Assembly (NCBI RefSeq): GCF_034351645.1
Contig: NZ_CP133782.1
Location: forward strand, 1,431,001-1,495,000
DNA: 64,000 nucleotides
Origin: Pseudomonas sp. DC1.2
GTDB lineage: Bacteria > Pseudomonadota > Gammaproteobacteria > Pseudomonadales > Pseudomonadaceae
Direction: 5' to 3'
Shown here: positions 27,489 through 37,484 of the stretch, piece after piece
Position numbering within the stretch: the stretch's first letter is position 1
Layout of the letters: every line of letters starts with the position of its first letter
Notes under the pieces: model-generated
The model's database searches: none
What the model saw: the letters and a program-made list of their open reading frames with translations, nothing else
Told to the model about the DNA's origin: nothing
Translations under genes and position numbers: made by a program

Positions 27489-28922
27489 TCAGCCCATCAT
27501 GTCCTTGACCATACGCTCCTGCTCCATCAGCTCGCGTTGCCGTGCGTCGATCCGCGACGACAGTGGGAAGTTACTGCCGGCCTTGCGTTTGGCGAAGTCC
27601 AGTTGTTGGATCGCCTGACGGTAGTCGCCGATCAGGGCGAAGTATTCTGCGCGGGCCTGATGCAGGCCGATGATGTTGCCCGACAAGCCACGAGTTTCCG
27701 CGACCATGTACCAGACGTCGGGATCGTCCGGGCGGCTTTTAAGCAAGTTTTCCAACGCCTTTTCCGCGTCTGCGGTGCGATTCTGTTTGAGCAGCAAGTC
27801 GACACGTATCTGATTCAGCGGGTAGTTGCCCGGATACTGAGTGAGCATTCGGTCGACCCTTGATTGCGCTTCAGGCAGACGATTGCTGGCGATATCCAGA
27901 TCGACCTGGGCCAGGTTGTAAATGATCTCGTTTGGCGATTTAGCCAGTAGCGGTTTGAGATTCTCGCGCGCTTCATTCAACTGAGTGCCCTTGATCTGGG
28001 CAATCGCCAATCCGTAACGAGCCACGTCGCTACTTGGATTCTCATCGAGCTGGGCGCGGAAGCGTTTGGCGCCCAAACCTGGGGTCTCTTCATAAATCAG
28101 CTGTACGCGCGCACGAATCAACTGGTAACGCATGCTGTCTTCGATGCCGCCCGGTTTTGATTGTTCTGCGCGGTTACGCGTGTCCGCGATCCGCGATTCG
28201 GTGACCGGGTGAGTCAGCAGGAACTCTGGTGGTTTGGCGTCGAAGCGGTATTGGCGCATCAGTCGCTCAAACATATTTGGCATCGAGCGCGGATCGTAAC
28301 CGGCTTTTTCCAGATTGAGGATGCCGATCCGGTCGGCTTCCTGTTCGTTTTGACGCGAGAAGCGCCTTTGTTCCTGGATGGCCGCCGCCTGAGTGCCGGC
28401 AATGGTTGCGATGCCGGCATCTCCGGCTCCGGCCGCCGCGATGACGATCCCGGCCAGCAGGGCGGCCATCATCGGTACTTGCATCCGCTGCGAAGCTTCT
28501 ACGCCTCGGGCGAAGTGACGTTGAGACAAGTGAGCCAGTTCATGGGCCAGAACGGAGGCGTATTCGCCTTCGGTCTGGGCGTTCAGGAACAATCCGCCGT
28601 TGACCCCGATGATCCCGCCGGGCGCGGCAAATGCGTTGAGCTGCGGGCTGTTGATCAGGATGAATTCCAGGCGCCGATCATTGACCTGGCTGGTCTCGAC
28701 CAGCTTGTAAACACTGGTTTCGACATAGTCCTTGAGCTGCGGATCGTTGAGTTGCGCGACTTGGCTGCGCAACATCGCCAGCCACGCACGGCCCAATTGG
28801 TATTCCTGTTGTGGCGAGACAATGGCAGAGCTGGCGTCACCCAGTGACGGCAGGTCGTCGGCGAAGCCTGGCGAGGCAAGCAGGCAAGCAAGCGTCAGCA
28901 GGGTAGGGCGCAAAAAAGTCAT
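27489..28922 (-). CDS. bepA: M48 family metalloprotease with TPR repeats (BepA/YfgC-like)
   Basis: 477 residues from the ATG at 28922; an in-frame start at 28943 would add seven residues. Signal peptide (LLASPGFA-DD), zinc-binding HELAH in SVLAHELAHLSQRHFA, and a C-terminal TPR array from about residue 300 (NPSSDVARYGLAIAQIKG onward). BepA-type proteins sort or degrade outer-membrane proteins during Bam-dependent assembly. Confidence 0.9.
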   Translation of the reverse strand: MTFLRPTLLTLACLLASPGFADDLPSLGDASSAIVSPQQEYQLGRAWLAMLRSQVAQLNDPQLKDYVETSVYKLVETSQVNDRRLEFILINSPQLNAFAAPGGIIGVNGGLFLNAQTEGEYASVLAHELAHLSQRHFARGVEASQRMQVPMMAALLAGIVIAAAGAGDAGIATIAGTQAAAIQEQRRFSRQNEQEADRIGILNLEKAGYDPRSMPNMFERLMRQYRFDAKPPEFLLTHPVTESRIADTRNRAEQSKPGGIEDSMRYQLIRARVQLIYEETPGLGAKRFRAQLDENPSSDVARYGLAIAQIKGTQLNEARENLKPLLAKSPNEIIYNLAQVDLDIASNRLPEAQSRVDRMLTQYPGNYPLNQIRVDLLLKQNRTADAEKALENLLKSRPDDPDVWYMVAETRGLSGNIIGLHQARAEYFALIGDYRQAIQQLDFAKRKAGSNFPLSSRIDARQRELMEQERMVKDMMG

Positions 28923-29020
28923 GCACAAAGCCTTAGTCGACAAAGAGCTTACTGTAGCCGGACACTGGGCTTGGGACCAGATATTCTAAGCCGCTCAACC
29001 ACCTGCCCCGGAGTGACGCA

Positions 29021-29260
29021 ATGACCGATGCTGTAGCCCATGACGCCGAGCTGGACGCCAGCGGTCTGAATTGTCCATTGCCATTGTTAAAGGCCAAGCT
29101 GGAGCTTAATCGCATGATCAGCGGCGCGGTGCTTAAGGTGATCGCCACGGATGCCGGCTCCCAGCGCGACTTCCGCACCTTTGCCAAGTTGGCCGGTCAC
29201 ACGCTGCTGCTTGAAGAAGACGAGGCGGGGGTCTACCGCTACTGGTTGAAAAAAGCCTGA
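29021..29260 (+). CDS. TusA-like sulfurtransferase family protein
   Basis: 79 residues, SirA/TusA/YeeD fold. The signature LDASGLNCPLPLLKAK carries the CPxP motif whose Cys binds persulfide sulfur in TusA. The second Cys of some relatives is absent. Specific partner unknown. Followed after 32 bp by a permease gene, a pairing common in Pseudomonas. Confidence 0.88.
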   Translation: MTDAVAHDAELDASGLNCPLPLLKAKLELNRMISGAVLKVIATDAGSQRDFRTFAKLAGHTLLLEEDEAGVYRYWLKKA

Positions 29261-29292
29261 AACCTGCTGCGTTCTGCCGCTAAGGATTATTG

Positions 29293-30363
29293 ATGTTCAA
29301 AGTGTTACGCGACTGGGTTCAGCGCTATTTCTCTGACGAAGAGGCTGTGGTGCTGGCGGTGCTGCTGTTTCTGGCGTTTACCGCGGTGCTGACGTTGGGA
29401 GGCATGCTGGCGCCCGTGTTGGCGGGGATGGTGCTCGCCTATCTGATGCAAGGGCTGGTCGTCACTCTGGAGCGTTTGCGCATGCCGGGCGGCGTGGCGG
29501 TGGGGTTGGTGTTCGCCTTGTTCATGGGCTTGCTGATGGTGTTTATCGTGGTGGTCGTACCGCTGCTCTGGCATCAGTTGATCACCTTGTTCAACGAATT
29601 GCCCGGCATGCTCGTCAAGTGGCAGTCGCTGTTGCTGCTGCTACCCGAGCGCTACCCGCATCTGGTGTCCGACGAGCAAGTGTTGCAGGCCATAGAGGTG
29701 GCGCGGGGCGAGATTGGCAAGTTTGGTCAGTGGGCGTTGACGTTCTCGCTATCGAGCCTGCCGCTGCTGGTTAACATCATGATCTATTTGGTGTTGGTGC
29801 CGATTCTGGTGTTTTTCTTTCTCAAGGACCGGGAAATGATTGGCCAATGGGTGCGCGGTTACCTGCCTCGCGAACGCGCGCTGATCACCCGTGTGGCCCA
29901 GGAAATGAACCGACAGATCGCCAATTACATTCGCGGCAAGGTTATCGAGATCATCATTTGTGGCGGGGTGACCTACATTGCGTTTGTGGCGCTGGGGCTC
30001 AACTACGCGGCGCTGCTGGCGTTACTGGTGGGGATTTCGGTGGTGGTGCCTTACGTCGGCGCGGTGGTGGTGACGGTTCCTGTGCTGCTGATTGCGTTGT
30101 TTCAGTGGGGCTGGAGCGATCAGTTCATCTACCTGATGGCGGTCTATGGAATTATTCAGACCCTGGATGGCAACGTGCTGGTGCCGCTGTTGTTTTCAGA
30201 AGCGGTTAACCTGCACCCGGTGGCGATCATTTGCGCTGTGCTGCTGTTTGGCGGGCTGTGGGGGTTCTGGGGCGTGTTCTTTGCGATTCCGCTGGCTACG
30301 TTGTTCAAGGCGGTCCTTGATGCGTGGCCGCGCAAAGAGCCGGTGGTGGCTCCGCTGCTTTGA
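29293..30363 (+). CDS. AI-2E family transporter (PerM-like membrane protein)
   Basis: 356 residues from the ATG at 29293. About eight membrane helices, including LFLAFTAVLTLGGMLAPVLAG and VAVGLVFALFMGLLMVFIVV, and the family loop FLKDREMIGQWVRGYLPRERA. Name comes from the E. coli AI-2 exporter; the pseudomonad substrates are not known. Confidence 0.88.
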   Translation: MFKVLRDWVQRYFSDEEAVVLAVLLFLAFTAVLTLGGMLAPVLAGMVLAYLMQGLVVTLERLRMPGGVAVGLVFALFMGLLMVFIVVVVPLLWHQLITLFNELPGMLVKWQSLLLLLPERYPHLVSDEQVLQAIEVARGEIGKFGQWALTFSLSSLPLLVNIMIYLVLVPILVFFFLKDREMIGQWVRGYLPRERALITRVAQEMNRQIANYIRGKVIEIIICGGVTYIAFVALGLNYAALLALLVGISVVVPYVGAVVVTVPVLLIALFQWGWSDQFIYLMAVYGIIQTLDGNVLVPLLFSEAVNLHPVAIICAVLLFGGLWGFWGVFFAIPLATLFKAVLDAWPRKEPVVAPLL

Positions 30364-30418
30364 TTGTCAGCTTTGACTGGCGAGTGAGTACACGCTGTAT
30401 CACAAGGTTTGTGTAAAT

Positions 30419-30462
30419 CCTGTGAGAGCGGGTTTGCCCACGAAGGCGCCTTAATAGGCGCC
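30419..30462 (+). repeat. REP-type repeat between convergent genes
   Basis: CCTGTGAGAGCGGGTTTGCC followed by CACGAAGGCG is the extragenic REP pattern, the same family as the copy inside uca. It runs into a hairpin GGCGCC-TTAATA-GGCGCC (30445-30462). Confidence 0.75.
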
Positions 30463-30469
30463 ATCAAAA

Positions 30470-30943
30470 TCAGTCTTTATTCAGGGCTTGAGCTGCCGCC
30501 AAAACCGCATCGACATGCCCCGGCACCTTCACGCCGCGCCATTCCTGACGCAGCACGCCGTTCTTGTCGATTAGGAACGTGCTGCGATCCACGCCCAGGT
30601 ATTCTTTGCCGTAGAGTTTTTTCAGCTTGATCACGTCGAACAACTGACAGACGGCTTCGTCCTTGTCGCTGATCAGCTCGAAGGGAAACTCCTGCTTGCC
30701 CTTGAAGTTTTCGTGAGACTTCAGGCTGTCGCGGGACACGCCAAACACTTCGGTGTTAGCCGCCTTGAACGCCGCGTACTGGTCGCGAAAACCCTGGCCT
30801 TCAGTGGTGCAACCCGGGGTGCTGTCCTTCGGGTAGAAGTAAATCACCACTTGTTTGCCTTTGAGGTTCGCGAGGCTGATCGTCTGCCCGTTGGTGGCGG
30901 GCGCTTCAAAGTCGGCAACCGGTTGGTCGATAGCAACGGCCAT
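30470..30943 (-). CDS. bcp: thioredoxin-dependent peroxiredoxin (BCP/PrxQ type)
   Basis: 157 residues. Peroxidatic Cys45 sits in PKDSTPGCTTEGQGFRD, the alkyl hydroperoxide reductase signature. The resolving Cys position of E. coli BCP (five residues later) is not Cys here, so a different resolving Cys (FDVCQL-type region around VCQLFD) or a 1-Cys cycle may be used. Reduces peroxides in the cytoplasm. Ten bp after gcvR. Confidence 0.93.
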   Translation of the reverse strand: MAVAIDQPVADFEAPATNGQTISLANLKGKQVVIYFYPKDSTPGCTTEGQGFRDQYAAFKAANTEVFGVSRDSLKSHENFKGKQEFPFELISDKDEAVCQLFDVIKLKKLYGKEYLGVDRSTFLIDKNGVLRQEWRGVKVPGHVDAVLAAAQALNKD

Positions 30944-30953
30944 GAAAGTTTCC

Positions 30954-31514
30954 TTACATTGGGTTTTGTGGGCGCCACGGTTCGATCAGCGCATCCAGGT
31001 TGAGCGCGTCGGCGAAATCCAGGAACTGATCACGCAGCCAACTGATTTGCACGCCAGCAGGCAAGGTCACGGTAAACGTGGCGTTGAGCATGGTGCCGCC
31101 GGTTTGCGGGGCTTGATAAGTGTCGCAGGTCAGGTTTTCCAGCTCGACGTTGTGGTCCATGAAGAACTGGCACAACTCGTTGATGATGTCCGAGCGATAA
31201 GCCGAGCTGACATAAGCCACATAAGGCAGGGCCTGTGGACGGTTCTCCAGCGCCGCGCTGCGCACCACGTTGACCGTGAAGGCGTGCTTCTTGGCGAGGC
31301 TCGGCAGGCTGCCTTCAAGGCGCGCCAGGGCGTCCCAGCTACCGGAGATCTCAAGGATCAGCGCGCTGCACTCGCCATGGCGGGTCAGGCGAGAGGTGAC
31401 CACGGCGCAGCGGTTTTCATGGCTGGCGCGGCACAGGACGTTAGTCAGCTCCATGGGGTTGGCGCCGAGGGCACTGATGACAAGGAATTGTTCGCGAACT
31501 GTGGGGGTGGACAT
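30954..31514 (-). CDS. gcvR: glycine cleavage system transcriptional repressor (ACT domain protein)
   Basis: 186 residues with two ACT domains (about 8-80 and 95-175): QFLVISALGANPMELTNVL and the second AYRSDIINELCQFFMDHNV. GcvR-type protein that modulates glycine cleavage genes. Placed between dapA and bcp, the standard pseudomonad order. Confidence 0.85.
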   Translation of the reverse strand: MSTPTVREQFLVISALGANPMELTNVLCRASHENRCAVVTSRLTRHGECSALILEISGSWDALARLEGSLPSLAKKHAFTVNVVRSAALENRPQALPYVAYVSSAYRSDIINELCQFFMDHNVELENLTCDTYQAPQTGGTMLNATFTVTLPAGVQISWLRDQFLDFADALNLDALIEPWRPQNPM

Positions 31515-31840
31515 GCAGCATTCCTAAAGCGATGAGCGGTCGATACTTCTACGGGCTTTTTTACCGGGAGCGAGCCTGCGGATGCGAATTCAGAAAACCC
31601 GGCCGAAGGTTGCAACATGCTCCAGTGTGGCAAGAGCGAGGGGTGGCAACGCTGGATCGGGGCTTATGATGCCGAAAATGGAGGCTGGAACCCGGCTTGC
31701 GAGCTTATCAGTACCGATCAAAGTCTGAAGGGTAGCGAAAACCAGCGCCAAGGGGAATGGCAGCAGCGCAGTACTTTGCTTGTACAAGCATCTTGGCGCC
31801 AGTACCATTACGGCTCTCTTTTTCCGGCAGGAGCGGTTGC
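31515..31840. other. gcvR/dapA divergent intergenic region
   Basis: No gene recognised. It contains the perfect 14-bp palindrome TGCTTGTACAAGCA at 31777-31790, about 50 bp before the dapA start, possibly an operator or part of the dapA promoter. Confidence 0.5.
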
Positions 31841-32719
31841 ATGATTGCGGGCAGTATGGTGGCACTGGTCACACCCATGGATGCACAGGGTCGTCTCGAT
31901 TGGGACAGCCTGAGCAAACTGGTGGACTTTCACCTGCAAAACGGCACCCACGCTATCGTGGCAGTCGGCACCACAGGTGAATCGGCCACTCTTGACGTGA
32001 ACGAGCACATTGAAGTGATTCGTCGCGTGGTGACCCAGGTAGCAGGGCGCATCCCTGTGATCGCCGGTACTGGCGCCAACTCGACGCGCGAAGCCATCGA
32101 GTTGACCACCAATGCGAAGAACGCCGGCGCTGATGCCTGCCTGCTGGTGACGCCCTACTATAACAAGCCGACCCAGGAAGGCTTGTACCAGCATTTCAAG
32201 GCTATCGCCGAAGCTGTCGATATTCCGCAGATCCTTTACAACGTGCCTGGCCGTACTGCATGCGACATGCAGGCCGACACAGTAATTCGTCTGTCGACCG
32301 TGAAAAACATCATCGGTATCAAGGAAGCCACCGGCGACTTGAGCCGGGCCAAGGCCATCATCGACGGTGTCAGCAAAGACTTCCTGGTGATCTCTGGCGA
32401 TGACGCCACCGCAGTCGAGCTGATTCTGCTCGGCGGCAAAGGCAACATCTCGGTGACCGCCAACGTCGCCCCGCGCGAGATGGCAGACCTGTGCAACGCT
32501 GCGCTCAAGGGTGATGCCGTCACGGCCCGGGCGATTCATGAAAAACTGATGCCGCTCAATAAAACCCTGTTTATCGAATCCAACCCTATCCCCGTGAAAT
32601 TTGCACTGCATGAAATGGGCTTGATGCCGGACGGTATCCGTCTGCCGCTCACCTGGCTCAGCACTGCCTGTCACGAACCGCTGCGGCAGGCCATGCGCCA
32701 GTCCGGCGTCCTGGTTTAA
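31841..32719 (+). CDS. dapA: 4-hydroxy-tetrahydrodipicolinate synthase
   Basis: 292 residues from the ATG at 31841 (GGCAGGAG upstream); a longer frame to 31757 is not supported. TTGESATLD motif, active-site Tyr in [12 protein letters not shown] and Schiff-base Lys in [13 protein letters not shown]. Condenses pyruvate and aspartate semialdehyde, first committed step to diaminopimelate and lysine. Leads a cluster with bamC. Confidence 0.97.
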   Translation: MIAGSMVALVTPMDAQGRLDWDSLSKLVDFHLQNGTHAIVAVGTTGESATLDVNEHIEVIRRVVTQVAGRIPVIAGTGANSTREAIELTTNAKNAGADACLLVTPYYNKPTQEGLYQHFKAIAEAVDIPQILYNVPGRTACDMQADTVIRLSTVKNIIGIKEATGDLSRAKAIIDGVSKDFLVISGDDATAVELILLGGKGNISVTANVAPREMADLCNAALKGDAVTARAIHEKLMPLNKTLFIESNPIPVKFALHEMGLMPDGIRLPLTWLSTACHEPLRQAMRQSGVLV

Positions 32720-32736
32720 TTGAGGAAGTACAACGC

Positions 32737-33852
32737 ATGAAGCGAATGGCCGGACTTTCCGCACTTGCCTTGATTATCTCCAGCACCAGTGGCTGCGGAT
32801 GGGTCTGGGGCCCGGAAGGTTACTTCCGCGACCGGGGTAGCGATTACCTGGGCGCGCAACAGACTGCACCGATGCAACTGCCACCGGATGTCCACACCTC
32901 CAAGCGCCTCGATCCGCTGTTGCCGATCCCGCGCAACGTGGCCGATGACACCACCAAGGGTGAGTACATTGTTCCGCGTCCACAGCCGCTGTCGGCGATT
33001 GCCGACGCCAGCGACTACACCCTTCAAAAGAGCGGTGATTCGCGGTGGGTCATGGGCCAGCATCCTCCGGCCGAAGTCTGGCCAGTGGCTGTGCAGTTCT
33101 TCCAGGACAACGGTTTTCGTCTAGACGAACAACGTCCGCAAACGGGTGAGTTCACGACGACCTGGCAGCATTCCACTGAGCTGTCTGCCGCGATGTCCAA
33201 GCGCATGCTGGCAGCCGGTATCGCTTCTGAGAGCGAAACACGTGTGCGGGTCCGCATTGAACCGGGCGTGCAGCGCAACACCAGCGAAATCTATGTGGTC
33301 AGCGCCCAGCGTCCCTCGGGCAGCACCGCCAACGTCGACTTCACCAACCGTTCGGTGAACACTGGCCTGGACGCGGCGCTGGTGGATGACATGCTCGCGA
33401 GCATGAGCCGCATTTCGGAGAAGGGAGGTTCGGTCTCCATGCTGGCTTCCCGTGATTTCGATACGCCTAGCCGTGTCAGCTTGAGCGAAGACGGTAGCGG
33501 CAACCCGGTATTGAGCCTCGGCCCTGACCTGGATCGCGCCTGGTCGAGTGTCGGTCGTGCTCTGGATCAGGGCGAATGGCGTGTTGAAGACATCAACCGC
33601 AGTCTGGGTCTGTACTACATCAACCTGTCTGAAAAAGCCGAGAAAAAAGACGAGAAGCCTGGCTTCTTCAGTGGCCTCTTCGGCAGCGCGCCGACCAAAG
33701 AAGCTGTTGAAGCCCGCGCCGAGCGTTATCAGGTTCGCCTGAGCAAGGTCGGCGAGAACGTCCAGGTTACTGTTGAGAAAAACATCAACACCGTGGCGCC
33801 GGCAGAAGTCGCTCGCAAAGTGTTGAGTGTGATTCAGGACAATCTGGGCTGA
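32737..33852 (+). CDS. bamC: outer membrane protein assembly lipoprotein BamC
   Basis: 371 residues, lipoprotein signal with Cys near residue 20 ([12 protein letters not shown]). NlpB/BamC family: unstructured N-terminal segment that contacts BamD, followed by two helix-grip domains. Accessory of the Bam complex. Seventeen bp after dapA. Confidence 0.94.
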   Translation: MKRMAGLSALALIISSTSGCGWVWGPEGYFRDRGSDYLGAQQTAPMQLPPDVHTSKRLDPLLPIPRNVADDTTKGEYIVPRPQPLSAIADASDYTLQKSGDSRWVMGQHPPAEVWPVAVQFFQDNGFRLDEQRPQTGEFTTTWQHSTELSAAMSKRMLAAGIASESETRVRVRIEPGVQRNTSEIYVVSAQRPSGSTANVDFTNRSVNTGLDAALVDDMLASMSRISEKGGSVSMLASRDFDTPSRVSLSEDGSGNPVLSLGPDLDRAWSSVGRALDQGEWRVEDINRSLGLYYINLSEKAEKKDEKPGFFSGLFGSAPTKEAVEARAERYQVRLSKVGENVQVTVEKNINTVAPAEVARKVLSVIQDNLG

Positions 33853-33856
33853 TAAC

Positions 33857-34615
33857 ATGCGTTTTGCCGTTCTCGGCAGCGGTAGCCAAGGGAACGGCAC
33901 GCTGATAGCCAGCGATGACACTTACGTGCTGGTGGATTGTGGTTTCTCCCTGCGAGAGACCGAAAAACGCCTGCTGCGCCTGGGTGTAAACCCGGAGCAG
34001 TTGAGCGCGATACTCGTAACCCACGAACATGCCGACCACGTGCATGGCGTGGGTTTGCTGTCTCGGCGCTACAATCTGCCTGTCTACCTTAGTCGTGGCA
34101 CCCTGCGCGGGATGCGCAAACCAATAGAGCCCGCAGGCTTTCTGGCCGGCGGCGAGCAACTGCAAGTCGGCGCCCTGCACATCGAAGTCATTGCCGTGGC
34201 TCACGATGCGCAGGAACCGACGCAGTACGTTTTCAATGACGGTGAGCGGCGCTTCGGCCTGTTAACCGACTTGGGCTCGTATTGCAGCAAGGTACTGGAT
34301 GGCTATCGGGACCTCGATGCGTTGATGATCGAGTCCAACCACTGCCGTGACATGCTGGCTCGCGGTCACTATCCCTATTTCCTGAAGCAGCGGGTGGGTG
34401 GTGAGCTGGGACATTTGAACAACCACCAGGCGGCATTCCTGGTGGCCGAGTTGGGCTGGCAAGGCCTGCAACATCTGGTCCTGGCCCATTTGAGCAGCAA
34501 GAACAACCTGCCGCAGCTGGCCCGTCAATGTTTTGTCGACACCCTTGGGTGCGACCCGGACTGGCTGCAACTGGCCGATCAAGATTCAGGGCTCGACTGG
34601 CGACACATCGCCTAG
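33857..34615 (+). CDS. MBL-fold metallo-hydrolase (YycJ-like)
   Basis: 252 residues. Metal-binding THEHADHVHG, upstream GSGSQGNGTLI and later histidines (VAHDAQEP, LAHLSSKNN) define the metallo-beta-lactamase fold of the YycJ/exonuclease-like branch. Substrate unknown. Four bp after bamC, so probably co-transcribed with it and purC. Confidence 0.88.
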   Translation: MRFAVLGSGSQGNGTLIASDDTYVLVDCGFSLRETEKRLLRLGVNPEQLSAILVTHEHADHVHGVGLLSRRYNLPVYLSRGTLRGMRKPIEPAGFLAGGEQLQVGALHIEVIAVAHDAQEPTQYVFNDGERRFGLLTDLGSYCSKVLDGYRDLDALMIESNHCRDMLARGHYPYFLKQRVGGELGHLNNHQAAFLVAELGWQGLQHLVLAHLSSKNNLPQLARQCFVDTLGCDPDWLQLADQDSGLDWRHIA

Positions 34616-34643
34616 CCCACCTACTTAGCAAGCGGAGCCCATC

Positions 34644-35357
34644 ATGGAAAAACGTGAAGAACTCTACCGCGGCAAAGCCAAATCGGTATTCAAGACCGAC
34701 GACGCTGACCGTTTGATCCTGCTGTTTCGTAACGACACCTCGGCGTTCGACGGCAAGCGTATTGAACAGCTCGACCGCAAAGGCATGGTGAACAACAAGT
34801 TCAATGCCTTCATCATGCAAAAACTCGAAGCAGCCGGCGTGCCGACTCAGTTCGACAAACTGCTGGGTGACAACGAATGCCTGGTGAAAAAACTCGACAT
34901 GATCCCGGTCGAGTGCGTCGTGCGTAACTACGCAGCTGGCAGCCTGGTCAAGCGTCTTGGCGTTGAAGAAGGCCTGAAGCTCAACCCGTACACCTTTGAA
35001 TTGTTCCTGAAGGACGACGCCAAGGGCGACCCGTTCATCAACGAATCCCATGTCGTAGCGTTCGGTTGGGGCACTGCTGAGCAACTGGTTCGCATGAAAG
35101 AACTGTCGCTCAAGGTCAACGAAGTCCTGAGCAAACTGTTCGATGATGCTGGCCTGCTGCTGGTCGACTTCAAACTTGAATTCGGCGTGTTCTCCGATGG
35201 CTCCATTGTTCTGGGCGATGAATTCAGCCCGGACGGTTGCCGTCTGTGGGACAAGGCTACCGGCAAGAAAATGGACAAAGACCGCTTCCGCCAAGGTCTC
35301 GGTGACGTCATCGAAGCCTACGAAGAAGTCGCTAATCGTCTGGGCGTACCGCTTTAA
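34644..35357 (+). CDS. purC: SAICAR synthase
   Basis: 237 residues. N-terminal [18 protein letters not shown], then [26 protein letters not shown] and [20 protein letters not shown], the PurC nucleotide-binding and signature regions. Purine synthesis step joining CAIR and aspartate. Confidence 0.97.
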   Translation: MEKREELYRGKAKSVFKTDDADRLILLFRNDTSAFDGKRIEQLDRKGMVNNKFNAFIMQKLEAAGVPTQFDKLLGDNECLVKKLDMIPVECVVRNYAAGSLVKRLGVEEGLKLNPYTFELFLKDDAKGDPFINESHVVAFGWGTAEQLVRMKELSLKVNEVLSKLFDDAGLLLVDFKLEFGVFSDGSIVLGDEFSPDGCRLWDKATGKKMDKDRFRQGLGDVIEAYEEVANRLGVPL

Positions 35358-35441
35358 CCTACGCAAGCATCTGATAGCACGGAAAAATTTCGCGTAGGGG
35401 GCTTCGCTTCCGGCGAAAGTGTTGTTATGATGCGCGCCGTT

Positions 35442-35531
35442 GGAGAGATGCCAGAGTGGCCGAATGGGACGGATTCGAAATCCGTTGTACCTTCACCGGT
35501 ACCTAGGGTTCGAATCCCTATCTCTCCGCCA
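35442..35531 (+). tRNA. tRNA-Ser (anticodon CGA)
   Basis: Acceptor arms GGAGAGA and TCTCTCC pair, discriminator G, encoded CCA. Anticodon stem ACGGA/TCCGT with loop TTCGAAA gives anticodon CGA. Long variable arm and TTCGAAT T-loop fit a class II tRNA. The accessory island begins immediately downstream. Confidence 0.96.
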
Positions 35532-35538
35532 TATTCAG

Positions 35539-35573
35539 AAAAGCCCCGTAATTCAATGAGTTACGGGGCTTCT
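35539..35573 (+). terminator. terminator of the tRNA gene
   Basis: Perfect 11-bp arms AAGCCCCGTAA and TTACGGGGCTT (35541-35551, 35561-35571) flanked by A- and T-rich bases. Confidence 0.85.
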
Positions 35574-35729
35574 TCGTTTCTGGTTCTACTACTCGTTTCT
35601 ACTACTCAAATCCGAAGAATTTTGGTTCGGGCTTGTGCTGTGTCCTTCCCTAAATGGTCACAAAGTGCCATCACTCGACTACGCTAGTGGTGCGAGCGCT
35701 CTTGCTCGGCGCATAAGAAAGGGAAGCAC

Positions 35730-35795
35730 ATGCTCAAGCCTAGTTTTGTTGCTGCTGTATTGGCAATGACCTTCTCATCACTGGCCTGTTTGTAG
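35730..35795 (+). pseudogene. signal-peptide fragment of a gene cut by IS3
   Basis: ATG with ribosome site GGGAAG, then 20 codons of a typical export signal ending SSLAC, a lipobox-like Cys, after which the IS3 terminal repeat begins at 35791 and introduces a stop. The rest of the gene is not found after the element. The intact product was probably a small exported or lipid-anchored protein. Confidence 0.55.
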
Positions 35796-35854
35796 TGGTC
35801 TAATGAAACCGGACACCCATTTAGGCGAGAATGCTCGCCAGATCGAGGTGTCAG

Positions 35855-36990
<1,136 letters not shown>

Positions 36991-37017
36991 CGTGTCCGGG
37001 ATTAGTTGACCACTACA

Positions 37018-37151
37018 ATTACCTGGGCCGCACTTAAGGCCGGAGTCAGCAGGTATTAACCCTGATTATTCAACAAAATTTGGGTGGCGATGAGTTGGAA
37101 AGTATGGTTTTCGACCAACAGGATTCGCAGGGTGTTTTTTGCATCGGTCAT
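37018..37151 (-). pseudogene. receiver-like protein fragment, nonsense-mutated and cut by IS3
   Basis: From the ATG at 37151 the minus strand encodes 31 residues (TLRILLVENHTFQLIATQIL and so on), then TAA at 37056-37058. Reading through, the same frame continues YLLTPALSAAQV up to the IS border at 37017. The layout matches the small receiver protein at 57983 (TLRIMVAHEDQSQRLSIEKH, LGYYRVAPV), so a TAT-to-TAA change plus IS truncation destroyed a relative of it. Confidence 0.6.
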
Positions 37152-37383
37152 TCCGTGTTAAACCAATAGTGCAAAACAAGCAGCTCAGCCAATGGATTAC
37201 AGGTGAGTTGTGATCGATTAGGCTGATAAATGATCTGTCCGTGCAGGGCCATTAACGGAGGGAATTAATCGACAGTGGCGCTTTGGGATCGATAGAACTT
37301 TTTGTTCTGGGTGTAGGCCGCGTCTTTAAATGTCAGAAGTGGACGTTGCCCGAAAATGGCGTTGCGAAGGCAATGTATGCCTG

Positions 37384-37448
37384 TAGGAAAAGTCCTACAT
37401 GCTTCTGGGAAACGGCCTAACTGTTTTGCTCCTGCCAAGTGACACTAT
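37384..37448 (+). promoter_or_regulatory. BvgA-type palindrome, site 1, with -10 element
   Basis: TAGGAAAAGTCCTA at 37384-37397 (two changes from the consensus TAGGAAATTTCCTA), then 45 bp, then TG-A-CACTAT (extended -10 like; hexamer 37443-37448). Start codon of the REC-EAL gene is 36 bp after the hexamer. Confidence 0.65.
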
Positions 37449-37484
37449 CGGCGCTCTCGTTATCTGGCTATAGGTAGCCGCCAC

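Noticed and set aside
31808..32764. 318-codon frame opposite dapA
   Set aside because: Antisense shadow; dapA motifs are complete on the plus strand.
35442..35531. tRNA 3' end as an attachment site
   Set aside because: No second copy of the tRNA 3' end and no integrase gene were seen in the window.
35427..35687. 86-codon frame across the tRNA-Ser gene (MPEWPNGTDSKSVVPS)
   Set aside because: It is the translation of the tRNA and its terminator, a well-known false gene.
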